Origin: Schlesneria sp. DSM 10557
Lineage (GTDB): Bacteria > Planctomycetota > Planctomycetia > Planctomycetales > Planctomycetaceae
Assembly: GCF_041860085.1 (NCBI RefSeq)
Contig: NZ_CP124747.1
Coordinates: forward strand, 2,294,001 to 2,358,000
Direction: 5' to 3'
Length of the DNA stretch: 64,000 bases
In this document: piece by piece, positions 1 through 9,446 of the stretch
How positions within the stretch are numbered: position 1 is the first letter of the stretch
Layout of the letters: every line of letters begins with the position of its first letter
Notes under the pieces: generated by a model
What the model was told of the DNA's origin: nothing
The model's input: the letters and a program-made list of their open reading frames with translations, nothing else
Database searches by the model: none
Translations under genes and position numbers: made by a program

Positions 1-1
1 G

Positions 2-2341
2 CTTACCATCGGGTTAGGCCCCTTCGGTGCTGTAGCCGTTGCGCAGCTCGCACCGGAAATCGGTTACGTTCACCCGGCGGGTGGTCAGGTCGGCTCCACC
101 GTCGACGTGGTGCTGGGAGGTTACGACTGGACTCCGGACATGCAGCTTTTCGTGCATGACTCGCGCGTGCAGATTGAACTGTTGGGGCCCCCGTCACCGG
201 TCCTGATCACCGAGCCACCTTACTGGTTCGGGGCGAAAGCCCGTGGCTACGCCTGGCCACTTCCCCGAGAATTTCGTGCTCGGCTGACCATTCCCGCCGA
301 TGTCGAACCGGGATTTGTACGCTGGCAGGTGGCCAATGCAAACGGGGTCTCTCCAACGGGAGTTCTTCATCTGACCCGAACGCCGGAAGTGATTGAAGAC
401 CCTCGTCGCATCACTGCGCAGGAACTACCCGATCTGCCGGTCATCGTTTCGGGACAGATCCGGCGCATCGAAGAGGTCGACCGCTACATCATTCGGCCCC
501 GGCACAACGGGATGGTGACGGTGGAATTACTCGCTCATGCACTCACCTCACCAACGAACCCAATGTCTCTTCATGGGGTGCTTCAGGTCCAGGATGAGCA
601 GGACCAGAAAGTCGCCGACTACACGGCCTCTGAAGGGAACGACCTCACGACAAGCTTTCGGGTTGAAGCGGGCAGAGAATATCGGATCAGTCTGCACGAC
701 CTCGATTTCGCCGGGGATCGGTCATACGTCTACCGTCTGCTGATTCATCCCGGTCCTCGAGTGATGGCGGCCTATCCTGCCGGGGGAAAGCGAGGCGAAC
801 GACGGATGGTCGAGTTTGTTGGCCGGGGAATTGAGACGGGCGCAGATACGCTGGAATCCGTGACCCGGGAAATCCCTTTTCCCCCTGGCGAAGCGAACAG
901 CACCTTCGAGTATGTGCTTGAGACTCCACAGGGCCCCTCGCGCCCCTACCAGTTTTTCCTCTCGGATCACCCTGAGCATGTCGGCGTGCAGACCATTTCC
1001 GAACTACCCGCAGCCGTGACCGGAAGACTGGACAAACCATTCCAGACCGACCGGTACTCGGTCACCATGAAGCAGGGGGAGGTCTGGCAGATCAACGCCA
1101 GATCGCAGACCAGCGGTCCGGCACTCGATCTGGATCTGACAATCATCAGTCCTGATGGTACGGAGCTCGCGAGCATTGATGATGTTCCCGGATCAACCGA
1201 TCCGGAACTTCTCTTCACAGCACTGGCAGACGGAGTGTACCGAATCGACATTTCGGATCGCTCTTCGCACAGCGGTCATCAAGCCGCTGCGTACCGCATC
1301 AGCTTTGAGCGACCAGAGGAAGGTCTCTCGCTGAAACTCCCCGAATCGCTCAGTATTCCCCTGGGAACGACGGTCAAACTCCCTGTCGCAGTGACTCGCC
1401 GGGGAAGTTATCAAGGGCCCGTTCCGCTGCAGATCGAAGGTCTTCCCAGTGGTGTCACGACCGCGTCGAACCTCGTCATCCCGGAAATGCTGAATGAACT
1501 CGTTGTTGAACTTGTTTGTGCCCCCGACGTCGCTGTCTCGGCAAGTCTGGCTCGTATCACGGCACAAGCAGCGGGACGCGATGCCAAGCCATTGACGAGC
1601 ACAAAGTCGCTGGTGATGGCCATCACCATGCAGCCACGCATTAAGATCACACCGGAAGGGCTCGACGATGTCAGCAAGGTTCGCCGTGGCAGCACGCACC
1701 TGTTCCCCCTGAACATCCAGCGAACAGAGGGGTTCGATGGGGAAATCACTCTGGAAATGACGGCGAAACAACAGCGTCATCGACAAGGTCTGGCGAGCGA
1801 CGAAATGATCGTCCCCAGTTCGGTCACGCGTGTGGAGTATCCGATTTTCGTCCCGGAGTGGATGGAGACAACGAAGACCAGCCGCATGATTCTCAACGGC
1901 GCGATCCGCGTTCCCGACCCACAGGGAAACATTCGAACGCTACTTCAACGCATGGAACTGCGGCTTGGGATTCTGCCCGAAGGGGCCATTCTGAAGTTGG
2001 GATCCAAACCGGCAGAGTATTCCGTCCCGATCGGTGGGCAACTCTCGATTCCATTGACGGTCTCCTGCCTCCCCGAATTTCGCGAGCCGATTCGAATCGA
2101 ACTGGTTCCGCAAGAATTCCAACAGGGCCTGGTCTCTGCGGACAGCATCACACTTCGACAAGGTGAAAGTAGTGCATCACTGACCGTATCGGTGGCCGAC
2201 GATCCGGGTCTGATCGGACCGCAGGACCTCGTATTTCGAGCAACCGCGTATCAGGAGGGCAAATGGCTGGTGAAGTCAGAGACAACAGTCCCGATCGAAG
2301 TCACCCCCAAAGCTCCCGCGACAGCAACGACTGCGCGATGA
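2..2341 (+). CDS. Secreted protein with PPC-type domains (5' end outside window)
   Basis: The reading frame is already open at base 2 and runs 779 codons to a TGA at 2339-2341, so the true start lies upstream. An internal GTG at 107 is not a credible start, because upstream codons continue the same beta-rich protein. Two stretches (about residues 140-250 and 340-435 of the visible part) have the DRY-x-V ... G-x-Y-R-I-x-I pattern of bacterial pre-peptidase C-terminal (PPC) domains. The remainder resembles Ig-like beta-sandwich repeats. Large extracellular proteins of this kind are common in planctomycetes; the function is unknown and no catalytic motif is visible. The next gene on the same strand starts 173 bases downstream with its own promoter-like site. 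Confidence 0.85.
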   Translation, partial: LTIGLGPFGAVAVAQLAPEIGYVHPAGGQVGSTVDVVLGGYDWTPDMQLFVHDSRVQIELLGPPSPVLITEPPYWFGAKARGYAWPLPREFRARLTIPADVEPGFVRWQVANANGVSPTGVLHLTRTPEVIEDPRRITAQELPDLPVIVSGQIRRIEEVDRYIIRPRHNGMVTVELLAHALTSPTNPMSLHGVLQVQDEQDQKVADYTASEGNDLTTSFRVEAGREYRISLHDLDFAGDRSYVYRLLIHPGPRVMAAYPAGGKRGERRMVEFVGRGIETGADTLESVTREIPFPPGEANSTFEYVLETPQGPSRPYQFFLSDHPEHVGVQTISELPAAVTGRLDKPFQTDRYSVTMKQGEVWQINARSQTSGPALDLDLTIISPDGTELASIDDVPGSTDPELLFTALADGVYRIDISDRSSHSGHQAAAYRISFERPEEGLSLKLPESLSIPLGTTVKLPVAVTRRGSYQGPVPLQIEGLPSGVTTASNLVIPEMLNELVVELVCAPDVAVSASLARITAQAAGRDAKPLTSTKSLVMAITMQPRIKITPEGLDDVSKVRRGSTHLFPLNIQRTEGFDGEITLEMTAKQQRHRQGLASDEMIVPSSVTRVEYPIFVPEWMETTKTSRMILNGAIRVPDPQGNIRTLLQRMELRLGILPEGAILKLGSKPAEYSVPIGGQLSIPLTVSCLPEFREPIRIELVPQEFQQGLVSADSITLRQGESSASLTVSVADDPGLIGPQDLVFRATAYQEGKWLVKSETTVPIEVTPKAPATATTAR

Positions 2342-2499
2342 GTCGGAACCGGGTCCGTGCAAGAACGACGCTGCTACCCATCACAATTCAGGATGAAAGC
2401 ACCCTTACAAACGACGTTACTAACAGCGACTCTCGCAACAAAGTTTATGGAATGTGTTTCTTTTCCAGACTCGGTTCAGGGACGCGAGACAAAGGTCGA

Positions 2500-2508
2500 T
2501 GATATACT
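2500..2508 (+). promoter_or_regulatory. Extended -10 promoter for a leaderless mRNA
   Basis: TGATATACT (TGn plus TATACT) lies so that transcription would begin about 7 bases downstream, at or next to the ATG at 2515. No good -35 hexamer sits at normal spacing, as is usual for extended -10 promoters, and no Shine-Dalgarno sequence precedes the ATG. A leaderless transcript for the methyltransferase gene is inferred. Confidence 0.45.
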
Positions 2509-2514
2509 CTCGCC

Positions 2515-3246
2515 ATGAAAATCCTGCTGTCTCGACTCGGTCTTGATTTGAGTGAACGCCGGCTTCAGCCCGAATGGATGGACCAGCCGGGCCTGGATGC
2601 TGATTTTCATCGAACGGCGCTACTGGCTCTGGGGCGTATCAATGCGATGACTTCTGTCCATCGCTCGTTCTGGCCTGTCATCCGCCGAATGGCTGCTGAG
2701 GATCCGACACGTGAACTGCGGGTCCTTGATGTTGCCTGCGGAGGAGGCGATCTCGCCGTAAGGCTCGCCCTGTGTGCTCGTCGCGAAAACCTGCGGGTGA
2801 CTGTCGATGGCTGCGACATCAGTCCAACGGCAATCGGGCTGGCTCAGGAAAGAGCCAGAACGGCAGGAGTGAATTGCCACTTCTTTCAATTCGACGTGCA
2901 ACGGGGGGTATGGCCAACGGACTATGACGTCATCGGCACATCTTTGTTCCTCCATCATCTCACCAATGACGATGCCGTTCGTCTCTTAAGGACCATGGCT
3001 ACCGCGACGAAACGAGGTGTTATCGTGCACGATCTGGTCCGAGGTTACTACGGGTACCTGATGGCGCGCTATGCGGTGTGGCTGGTGACGTTCTCACCGA
3101 TTGTTCATTCTGATGGTCCTGATTCGGTCGAAGGTGCGTTTACCGCAAATGAACTGCAGGACATGGCTGAGCGCGCGGGACTGCACGGCGCCACAATCAG
3201 TCGCAGCTGGCCCGCCCGCATGCAGCTCGAATGGAAAAAGCCTTGA
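2515..3246 (+). CDS. Class I SAM-dependent methyltransferase
   Basis: A 243-residue protein with a Rossmann methyltransferase core: motif I VLDVACGGGDLAVRLA at residues 69-84 binds SAM, followed by an acidic strand end (VDGCDIS) and a post-motif FDVQRG. It has no signal peptide. The last 16 bases overlap the start of the FAD-dependent reductase gene, so the two are translationally coupled. In planctomycetes and some other bacteria such a methyltransferase/FAD-reductase pair often accompanies a type III polyketide synthase and is thought to tailor its alkyl-phenol product; no synthase gene is seen next to it here. The methyl acceptor cannot be named from sequence. The start at 2515 is the first ATG and fits the leaderless promoter. 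Confidence 0.85.
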   Translation: MKILLSRLGLDLSERRLQPEWMDQPGLDADFHRTALLALGRINAMTSVHRSFWPVIRRMAAEDPTRELRVLDVACGGGDLAVRLALCARRENLRVTVDGCDISPTAIGLAQERARTAGVNCHFFQFDVQRGVWPTDYDVIGTSLFLHHLTNDDAVRLLRTMATATKRGVIVHDLVRGYYGYLMARYAVWLVTFSPIVHSDGPDSVEGAFTANELQDMAERAGLHGATISRSWPARMQLEWKKP

Positions 3247-4424
3247 CGCCGCTGGAGCCATTCACAGCGAGCGACATACAGCAGAAGCTCTGGGATGTCG
3301 TGGTCATCGGTGCGGGAGTGGCCGGATCCGTGGCAGCACTGCAGGCGGCCCGCCTGGGAATGCAAGTTCTGCTGATCGACAAACGTCGTTTCCCGCGTCG
3401 TAAGGTATGTGGCGCCTGCCTCAATAATTTGGCACTGGGCGTGTTCCGTCAACTTGGTCTCACCAAGGTAGTCCAGGGCCTTGGGGGAACGGACATCAAT
3501 GACTTCTCGTTCCACGTCGGCAGACAGGTACTTCATGTTCCGCTGCCGGGCGGAATCGCGGTCTCCCGTGAGACTCTGGACGACGCGCTGGTGAAGGAGG
3601 CGATCTCTGCGGGGGTTTGGTTCCTGGCCGAAAAACTTGCAAAGCTGGGCCCGTTAGTTGGCGATTACCGCGAGGTCACGATTCAGCAGGAGGGGACTGA
3701 AATCAGTATCAGGGGACGGTGTGTCATTGTGGCCTCGGGTCTGGAATCAGTCGGTTCCGCGGAATCAAATGAATGGAAGACTGAGGTTGTCGCGTCGTCC
3801 CGAGTTGGAGTAGGCTGCCTGCTCAACGAACCGGAAGGTCAGTTTGCTACCGGGACAATCTGGATGGGAGCAGCGGCAGGAGGATACGCCGGGCTGGTCC
3901 GTGTCGAAGGAGGACGACTGAATATCGCAGCAGCCCTCGATCGCGATTTCTTGCGTCAACAGGGGTCACCTGCCACAGCGATCAGGGCAATATTGGAACA
4001 TTCAAAGATGCCGGTCCCTGCGAGCCTCATGGCAGCAGAATGGCAGGGAACCTTGCAATTGACGCGTACCACCAGACCCGTTGCCAGCGATCGCGTCTTC
4101 CTCATTGGGGATGCTGCAGGCTACGTTGAACCGTTCACGGGTGAGGGTATGGCATGGGGATTGTTAACGGCACAACAGGTCATGCCCTGGATTGAGCAGG
4201 CGGTCGCTCGGACGGATTGGTCACCGCAGGTCGGCAAGGGATGGGAGCAGGAGTATCAAACGCTGATTGCACATCGCCAGAATCTGTGCCAGCGGTTTGC
4301 CTGGTTTTTACGCTCACCGACGCTGCTTTCCACGTCACTGTTCGTCGCAACGGTATGGCCGGGATTTGCAAAGCTGCTTGTAAACCGCTTAAACGCTGCT
4401 CCCAACCTGACTCCTCACGAATAG
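3231..4424 (+). CDS. FAD-dependent oxidoreductase, geranylgeranyl-reductase-like
   Basis: A 397-residue flavoprotein. The dinucleotide-binding motif VIGAGVAGSVAALQAARLG lies near residues 25-43, ending in the acidic LLIDK that contacts the FAD ribose. FPRRKVCGACLN (about residues 54-65) and GDAAGYVEPFTGEGMAWGL (about residues 287-305) are the two further signatures of the geranylgeranyl reductase / halogenase-like FAD family. These enzymes reduce or oxidise lipid-like substrates. The gene starts inside the end of the methyltransferase gene (16-base overlap), so both proteins probably act on the same molecule. The substrate is unknown. The protease gene downstream is convergent. Confidence 0.85.
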   Translation: MEKALTPLEPFTASDIQQKLWDVVVIGAGVAGSVAALQAARLGMQVLLIDKRRFPRRKVCGACLNNLALGVFRQLGLTKVVQGLGGTDINDFSFHVGRQVLHVPLPGGIAVSRETLDDALVKEAISAGVWFLAEKLAKLGPLVGDYREVTIQQEGTEISIRGRCVIVASGLESVGSAESNEWKTEVVASSRVGVGCLLNEPEGQFATGTIWMGAAAGGYAGLVRVEGGRLNIAAALDRDFLRQQGSPATAIRAILEHSKMPVPASLMAAEWQGTLQLTRTTRPVASDRVFLIGDAAGYVEPFTGEGMAWGLLTAQQVMPWIEQAVARTDWSPQVGKGWEQEYQTLIAHRQNLCQRFAWFLRSPTLLSTSLFVATVWPGFAKLLVNRLNAAPNLTPHE

Positions 4425-4582
4425 GCCGAACCCGAGCGGCACTCCCTGTTCGTCAGCTCAATCGATAAAGAAACAACAGTCGCCTGCCAGGGTGAGCACC
4501 ACAAGCAGGAATATCACTGGCGATTCCCTTCGTGACACCAACGGGCGCCTTGTAAGACGGACGCTGATCGGGATTGCGGGAC

Positions 4583-6187
4583 TTACTTGCTGGGCGGTGA
4601 ATCCTGAACGATGACGATCCGTCCCTTTCGGATTTCTGGAACGATAGAACGGGGATCTCCATCCAGTCGAATGGTGACGGGTCCCGAAAGGTTTCTCACG
4701 GCCGCATGAAATTCGGCCGGCGTGTGGACCGGTGTCTTGTTTACGTGGGTAATGAAATTCCCGACTTGCAGGCGCGCGGTGTCTCCCGGAGAGTCCGGGT
4801 CAACCCTGGTCACCAGCACCCGTCGCATGTCGACCATGGGGTCACGGAGACGGTCGATCCCGGTGGGATAATCAACAGCGATTCCGCGCCACGGCTCATG
4901 CCGGGGATTGGTTTCAATGATTCCCTCATCATCCAGGACCGGCCACTTGCCGAGCTTGACCTTCACGTCGAACCGATTGGGGCGGGTCCCCTCACGCCAG
5001 ATCGAGACATCGATCTCGGTTCCCGGTGCATAGAGTCCGACGAGACGAAAGAGGTCCGTCCGGGACAGGACTGGTTGCCCGTTCACGGCGAGGATGACGT
5101 CATTAACACTGATTCCGGCGAGTTCGGCGGGCGAGCTATGAGCACACTCGACCACGATCGCGGCAGACTGTTGCGGCATGTCCGTATTCAGCCGTTGAAA
5201 CTCGTTGCCGTTAATTTCGCCGGGAACTATCCCGATCATGCCGTATTCAACGGCCTGCCCGTCAAGCAATGTGCGAACGATTCGACGGATGTGCTCATCC
5301 AGCGGCAAAGCAAATCCGACGGATTGTTCATAGCCTTCAATGGCCGCGAGGGAGGTGCTGATGCCGATCAGTTCGCCCTTCAAGTTCAAGACCGGCCCAC
5401 CGCTCAGCCCCAGATTCATGCGAGCATCAAGTTGCATGACCGCACCGAGCCGGTAAAGCATCGAAACTTTGGCTCGTTCTTCCATGTCAAACAATTGCTG
5501 GCGACCAAACGATATCGGTTGCCGTGTCAGATTGCTGACCATTCCCCAACTGACGCTCGGCGAACCATCGCGAGCGATGGCATAGGGATTACCGAGCAGA
5601 ATGACGAACTGACCTTTACGGGGCGGGGGAGCCAACTCCCAGTTCAGGCTTTTGAAATCCTCGGGATTGATATTCGCCCCTTCCCAGTCAAGTCGCAGAA
5701 CGGCCAGGTCACTGCGAGGATCTGCGGCAATGATTGCCGCGCGACACGACCGACGGTCTGCGAAATTGACCAGCAATTCCGTTTTGTCCGCCGCTTTGAC
5801 ATTGGGGTACACCGGGCCACCCCGGACAACGTGAAAGTTCGTCAGGACCAGTCGCTCGTCCGATTCCGTGGGACTTACGATACAGCCCGCACCAAAGTCA
5901 TTTGGTCGCACGTCAAGGTCACGCAATTCCCGCTGAACGCGCGGGAGTGGAAAAATCCTCTGGTCTTCCGCCGCCGCTTCAAACGGAGCGGGCTTGAATC
6001 GGGCGATGCTGACGACCGAACGTTCCCATTGGTCGACCACCTTGATGATCGAATCTTCCAACGCGACTGCCGGGTCCTGGGCGGGAAGGGACGTCGAGGA
6101 AATCACGACGCAGACGATCAGGGCGAGACCAGACCGCAAGCGGGAACGAGGGCTGTTCGAAACGTTGATTTCCTGACGCATCATCAT
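4583..6187 (-). CDS. Trypsin-like serine protease with two PDZ domains (HtrA/DegP-like)
   Basis: A 534-residue S1C-type protease. A basic N-terminus followed by LALIVCVVISSTSLPAQ (residues 21-37) is a signal peptide, so it acts outside the cytoplasm. The catalytic triad is visible as His119 (TNFHVV), Asp160 (SDLAVLRL) and Ser262 (GLSGGPVLN). Two PDZ domains follow at about 315-410 and 420-520; both have the D-x-I-x-x-V-N-x-x-P core. HtrA proteins degrade or refold damaged envelope proteins. The Ser motif is GLSGG rather than the usual GNSGG. Three ATG codons in a row open the frame. It lies 289 bases downstream of recA on the same strand, too far to assume an operon. Confidence 0.9.
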   Translation of the reverse strand: MMMRQEINVSNSPRSRLRSGLALIVCVVISSTSLPAQDPAVALEDSIIKVVDQWERSVVSIARFKPAPFEAAAEDQRIFPLPRVQRELRDLDVRPNDFGAGCIVSPTESDERLVLTNFHVVRGGPVYPNVKAADKTELLVNFADRRSCRAAIIAADPRSDLAVLRLDWEGANINPEDFKSLNWELAPPPRKGQFVILLGNPYAIARDGSPSVSWGMVSNLTRQPISFGRQQLFDMEERAKVSMLYRLGAVMQLDARMNLGLSGGPVLNLKGELIGISTSLAAIEGYEQSVGFALPLDEHIRRIVRTLLDGQAVEYGMIGIVPGEINGNEFQRLNTDMPQQSAAIVVECAHSSPAELAGISVNDVILAVNGQPVLSRTDLFRLVGLYAPGTEIDVSIWREGTRPNRFDVKVKLGKWPVLDDEGIIETNPRHEPWRGIAVDYPTGIDRLRDPMVDMRRVLVTRVDPDSPGDTARLQVGNFITHVNKTPVHTPAEFHAAVRNLSGPVTIRLDGDPRSIVPEIRKGRIVIVQDSPPSK

Positions 6188-6476
6188 CCGCTTCGCTCAC
6201 TGGAGAAGAGGCATGGGGACGGAATGTCCATCCGTGACGACAGTGGCCATCGTGCACTCCGCAGATCTTGCCAGCCAGTCTCGTTGTCCTGGCTGTGCAG
6301 GTTGAACATATCCAGCGTTTGGCCGGGCCGAGCGACGACGAGTCTTCCTTCCCCACCGTTTGCGAAGCGGGGATTGATTCTGTTCGGTGTTGCAATCAAG
6401 TCCTGGTCTGACATTGGAGTTGAACGCCTCAAGAAGCAGGAGGAAGAGCCCGTCGCCGTCTCATGTTCGATCTCGA

Positions 6477-7541
6477 TCAGTCCTCGCCCGCTCCTGCCAG
6501 CTTCTGGCCACTGGCGTAAAACGCGGCCATGACTTTTTCCCGCAGTTCTGCCGTGACTTCAGGATGCTCTTCCAGGTAAGTCCTTGCCTTGTCACGTCCC
6601 TGACCGAGCTTCGTGGCACCGTAGACATACCAGCTTCCACTACGGTCGACGACATTATACACCGCCGCCATATCGAGGACATCACCTTCCAGGCTGATTC
6701 CCCGGGTCCCCAGCATGTCGAACTCGGCCACGCGGAATGGAGGAGCCACCTTATTCTTGACGATTTTGACCTTCATGCGGATGCCGATCATGTTGTCGCC
6801 ATCCTTCAACACTGCCAGCTTGCGGACATCAACTCGGCACGAGCTGTAGAATTTCAGTGCGCGGCCCCCCGGTGTCGTTTCCGGTGAACCGAACATGACG
6901 CCGATCTTCTCGCGAATCTGGTTGATGAAGATGACTGTCGTCTTGGCTTTAGAGATACAGCCGGTCAACTTTCGCATCGCCTGACTCATCATGCGTGCCT
7001 GCAGACCGACGTGCGAGTCACCGATCTCTCCCTCTAATTCTGCGCGAGGAACCAGAGCGGCGACCGAGTCGACGACGATGATGTCCACCGCATTTGACTT
7101 GATCAGCATTTCAGCAATTTGAAGTGCCTCTTCCCCGGAAGAGGGCTGGCTCACCAGCAGTTCTTCCAGATTGACCCCCAACCGCTTGGCCCAGGCGGGA
7201 TCGAGGGCGTGTTCGGCATCGATAAACGCCGCAACACCACCTTCTTTCTGAGCATTCGCCACGGCGTGCAGTGCGAGAGTCGTCTTGCCGCTCGATTCCG
7301 GTCCGTAGACTTCAATAATGCGACCGCGAGGGAATCCCATTCCCCCCAAGGCGAGATCGAGAGATAACGAACCGGTTCCAATTCCAGAAACGGTCATCGA
7401 CGCGTTGTCAGAGAGCTTCATGATGGAGCCCTTGCCGAACGCTTTCTCAATCTGGCCCAAAGCATTTCCGAGCATCTTCTGTTCATCGGACTCAGAAGGG
7501 TCGGAATCGTGATACGATTTGGCCGATTTAGCCTTGGCCAT
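6477..7541 (-). CDS. recA: RecA recombinase
   Basis: RecA of about 354 residues, the usual family length. The Walker A motif GPESSGKT (residues 80-87) and [10 protein letters not shown] (Walker B) give ATP binding; the L2 loop region [22 protein letters not shown] is intact. It forms filaments on single-stranded DNA for homologous repair and for LexA self-cleavage. The start at 7541 is preferred over the ATG at 7550 because an AAGG sits 9 bases before it and touches the earlier ATG. A reasonable sigma-70-type promoter lies about 70 bases upstream; no recognisable LexA box was found by eye. The C-terminus is short and acidic (GAGED). Confidence 0.97.
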   Translation of the reverse strand: MAKAKSAKSYHDSDPSESDEQKMLGNALGQIEKAFGKGSIMKLSDNASMTVSGIGTGSLSLDLALGGMGFPRGRIIEVYGPESSGKTTLALHAVANAQKEGGVAAFIDAEHALDPAWAKRLGVNLEELLVSQPSSGEEALQIAEMLIKSNAVDIIVVDSVAALVPRAELEGEIGDSHVGLQARMMSQAMRKLTGCISKAKTTVIFINQIREKIGVMFGSPETTPGGRALKFYSSCRVDVRKLAVLKDGDNMIGIRMKVKIVKNKVAPPFRVAEFDMLGTRGISLEGDVLDMAAVYNVVDRSGSWYVYGATKLGQGRDKARTYLEEHPEVTAELREKVMAAFYASGQKLAGAGED

Positions 7542-7612
7542 AGCAGACATCCTTGGAGAAATGACCCGGGATTTGAAATCGCCTGTGCGACATTGATCAC
7601 TCAGAGTAGTCG

Positions 7613-7641
7613 AAAGTAGGCATTCCTTCCATCATCCGCAA
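7613..7641 (-). promoter_or_regulatory. Candidate recA promoter
   Basis: Read on the minus strand: TTGCGG, a 17-base spacer, then TACTTT. The spacing is ideal and the hexamers are moderate. It would give a leader of about 65 bases for recA. The rest of the 318-base gap 7551-7868 shows no gene and no clear SOS palindrome. Confidence 0.35.
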
Positions 7642-7868
7642 GCCCCCAATTCGCTGCTTTTCCGCATGAAATGCAGGAAATCGTCCACCGTTTGCCTCAG
7701 CGGCAACCGGACGTATTTACACTCACGGACAGAGGCGACTCGTCCAGCCCAATTAACCCGGTGCGCAGGGAAAAGGCCACGCGACATCCAAATGCCGGTG
7801 GCCTCCATTCACTGAGATCTCATTTAACTGATGAATGCTCGACGATTCGCGTCGCTCTCATCCTGAAC

Positions 7869-8942
7869 TCAGTCGATCGGCTTGCGGGTGGAGACAGGCG
7901 GGGGAGGGAGTTCCAGCAGGGGCTGCGTCGTCGATACGGCCTGTGCGTATTCACGCAGTTGCTCGAACGTGTTCTGGAATTCCGGTCGGACAGTCAACCG
8001 CCGATACTCGGGCGAAGAACTGATCTTGGTGAAGTGCGCAATCGCTGTAGAGAGTGAATCCTGTGAGGGATACACGCCCGATTCTCGCAGCTCTTTCGGA
8101 ATCGCCAGATAAGGACGCCATTCCGGGCTGAGAATGGCTTGAAGCTGGTCCGAGTTCCGTACGAGCGAGCGTCGCAAGCTTTCGATCAGTCTCGGAGAAA
8201 CGGTCGCTGGTGCTGGTTCTTCCGTGGGAACGACAGGAGTGGCAGCGGGCGCACCAGGAGCAACGACGATGGGGGGCGGAGTCAGATCTGTCATGAGCTG
8301 TCGCAGGTCATTTGCTTCGTTGGGAACGCGCTTCGGCAGAGTCCCTGATGGCGTTCCGTAGTAGAAGGCATGAGCATCGTGATCAATTTCAAGAGCGGAT
8401 CCGTCGAGTGAAACACCGACGAAAAGTCCCCGGCTGCGCGAGTACGACAGAATTTCGGACCTGAGCGTCGCATCCGTTCCCGCCGCCGCTTCGCGCCCCA
8501 CCGGCCCGGCCGAAGCGGAAGCATCGACCCCCACGGTAAACTTCCCTTGAAGCAATCCGTCGACTCCCTTACGTGTCGTGAACACCAGAACGACGTCTGT
8601 TCCCTGAATCCCTGCCTGCCAGCCGACACTCCCGCCCGTGAGCGTCAGAAACTGGGGAAGACTCCATTCACCATCGTGATCGCGCACCAGAACCACGCCG
8701 TGCCCACGACGCGCACCGGCAATAAACCCAATCTTGATGACGTTGGGGATAATGGCGATCCCTTGAGCGTCCTGAAGCAGTTTCTGAGGAATCTGTTTCC
8801 CGGGAATGGCCATCAGTTCCGAGATGACCTGCTCCGCAGCAACCATCGTTTCGGCCGGTCCGTTCGCCATCAGGGGCCGGGAAACACCTGTTGTCAGGCC
8901 GCACGAGCAAAAGATGAGCGCAAGAATCAAATACCGTCGCAT
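7869..8942 (-). CDS. SYLF-domain lipid-binding protein, secreted
   Basis: A 357-residue protein. The N-terminus MRRYLILALIFCSCGLTTGVS is a signal peptide. Residues about 35-215 form a SYLF (DUF500) domain, recognisable from IPQKLLQDAQGIAIIPNVIK, GRRGHGVVLVRD-like and GVSLDGSALEID motifs. In eukaryotes this domain binds phosphoinositides; bacterial members are exported and poorly characterised. A Pro/Ala-rich linker (about 235-260) leads to a C-terminal region of unknown role ending in a proline stretch (LELPPPPVS). GGAG lies 8 bases before the ATG. It is divergent from purQ across a 504-base gap. Confidence 0.85.
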   Translation of the reverse strand: MRRYLILALIFCSCGLTTGVSRPLMANGPAETMVAAEQVISELMAIPGKQIPQKLLQDAQGIAIIPNVIKIGFIAGARRGHGVVLVRDHDGEWSLPQFLTLTGGSVGWQAGIQGTDVVLVFTTRKGVDGLLQGKFTVGVDASASAGPVGREAAAGTDATLRSEILSYSRSRGLFVGVSLDGSALEIDHDAHAFYYGTPSGTLPKRVPNEANDLRQLMTDLTPPPIVVAPGAPAATPVVPTEEPAPATVSPRLIESLRRSLVRNSDQLQAILSPEWRPYLAIPKELRESGVYPSQDSLSTAIAHFTKISSSPEYRRLTVRPEFQNTFEQLREYAQAVSTTQPLLELPPPPVSTRKPID

Positions 8943-9340
8943 GATTGAACTCCATTTCCGATACGAGGCAGAACACCGTTCAGGGACAAATCGCCGTACT
9001 CAGCCGGAGACCCGATTCCAATCGCTCGTCATTCCCAATCCATCTTCTCAACGCAGCGGAACAGCAAGAAACACTGGCCCCGCGAACCCCTGCCGTTCCC
9101 TTTTGCGGCCTGACGGCGAAGATACCTGAACTTCTGCCAACCAGTCTAACCTAATATTGCGGCTTGCGAAGTGTCCGCGGGAGAATCCCACAATGAATGT
9201 GCCAAACCTTCAACTCCCCGATTCGGTTCCGCAAAGCGTCGCGCGGGTGGAACAGCACGTTTCTCACTTGGCTCACGCTTCGCCGGGCGGAATGGGCGGA
9301 AAATTCGCTGCTCTTGGAAAGAAAGCTCGATCCGAGCCGG
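8943..9340. other. Divergent intergenic region SYLF/purQ
   Basis: No gene is supported here. A 79-codon frame (9193-9432) has a GGGAG in front of its ATG but runs across the purQ promoter and looks like no known protein, so it is not called. The stretch probably holds the SYLF-gene promoter. Confidence 0.5.
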
Positions 9341-9368
9341 TTGTGACCCGGCCGTGCGCAGTTATGAT
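9341..9368 (+). promoter_or_regulatory. Candidate purQ promoter
   Basis: TTGTGA, 16-base spacer, TATGAT. It would start transcription near 9375 and give a leader of about 70 bases before the purQ ATG at 9447. No purine riboswitch or PurR box was recognised. Confidence 0.45.
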
Positions 9369-9446
9369 AGGCGGTCAAGAGTTGGGAATGGATCTTCGTC
9401 GCACATCCGACGAACGATCGGTTCCTCTGTAAGGAATGAATGGAAG

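Noticed and set aside
6184-6432. 82-codon minus-strand frame whose stop overlaps the protease start
   Set aside because: Composition is not protein-like, and the alternative frames over the same bases look equally open.
4706-6532. 608-codon open frame on the plus strand
   Set aside because: It lies antisense to the HtrA-like protease, whose catalytic triad and PDZ domains are clear; the antisense product has no domain and unnatural composition.
9193-9432. 79-codon frame with GGGAG ribosome site upstream of purQ
   Set aside because: It overlaps the purQ promoter and has no recognisable similarity; kept as unproven.
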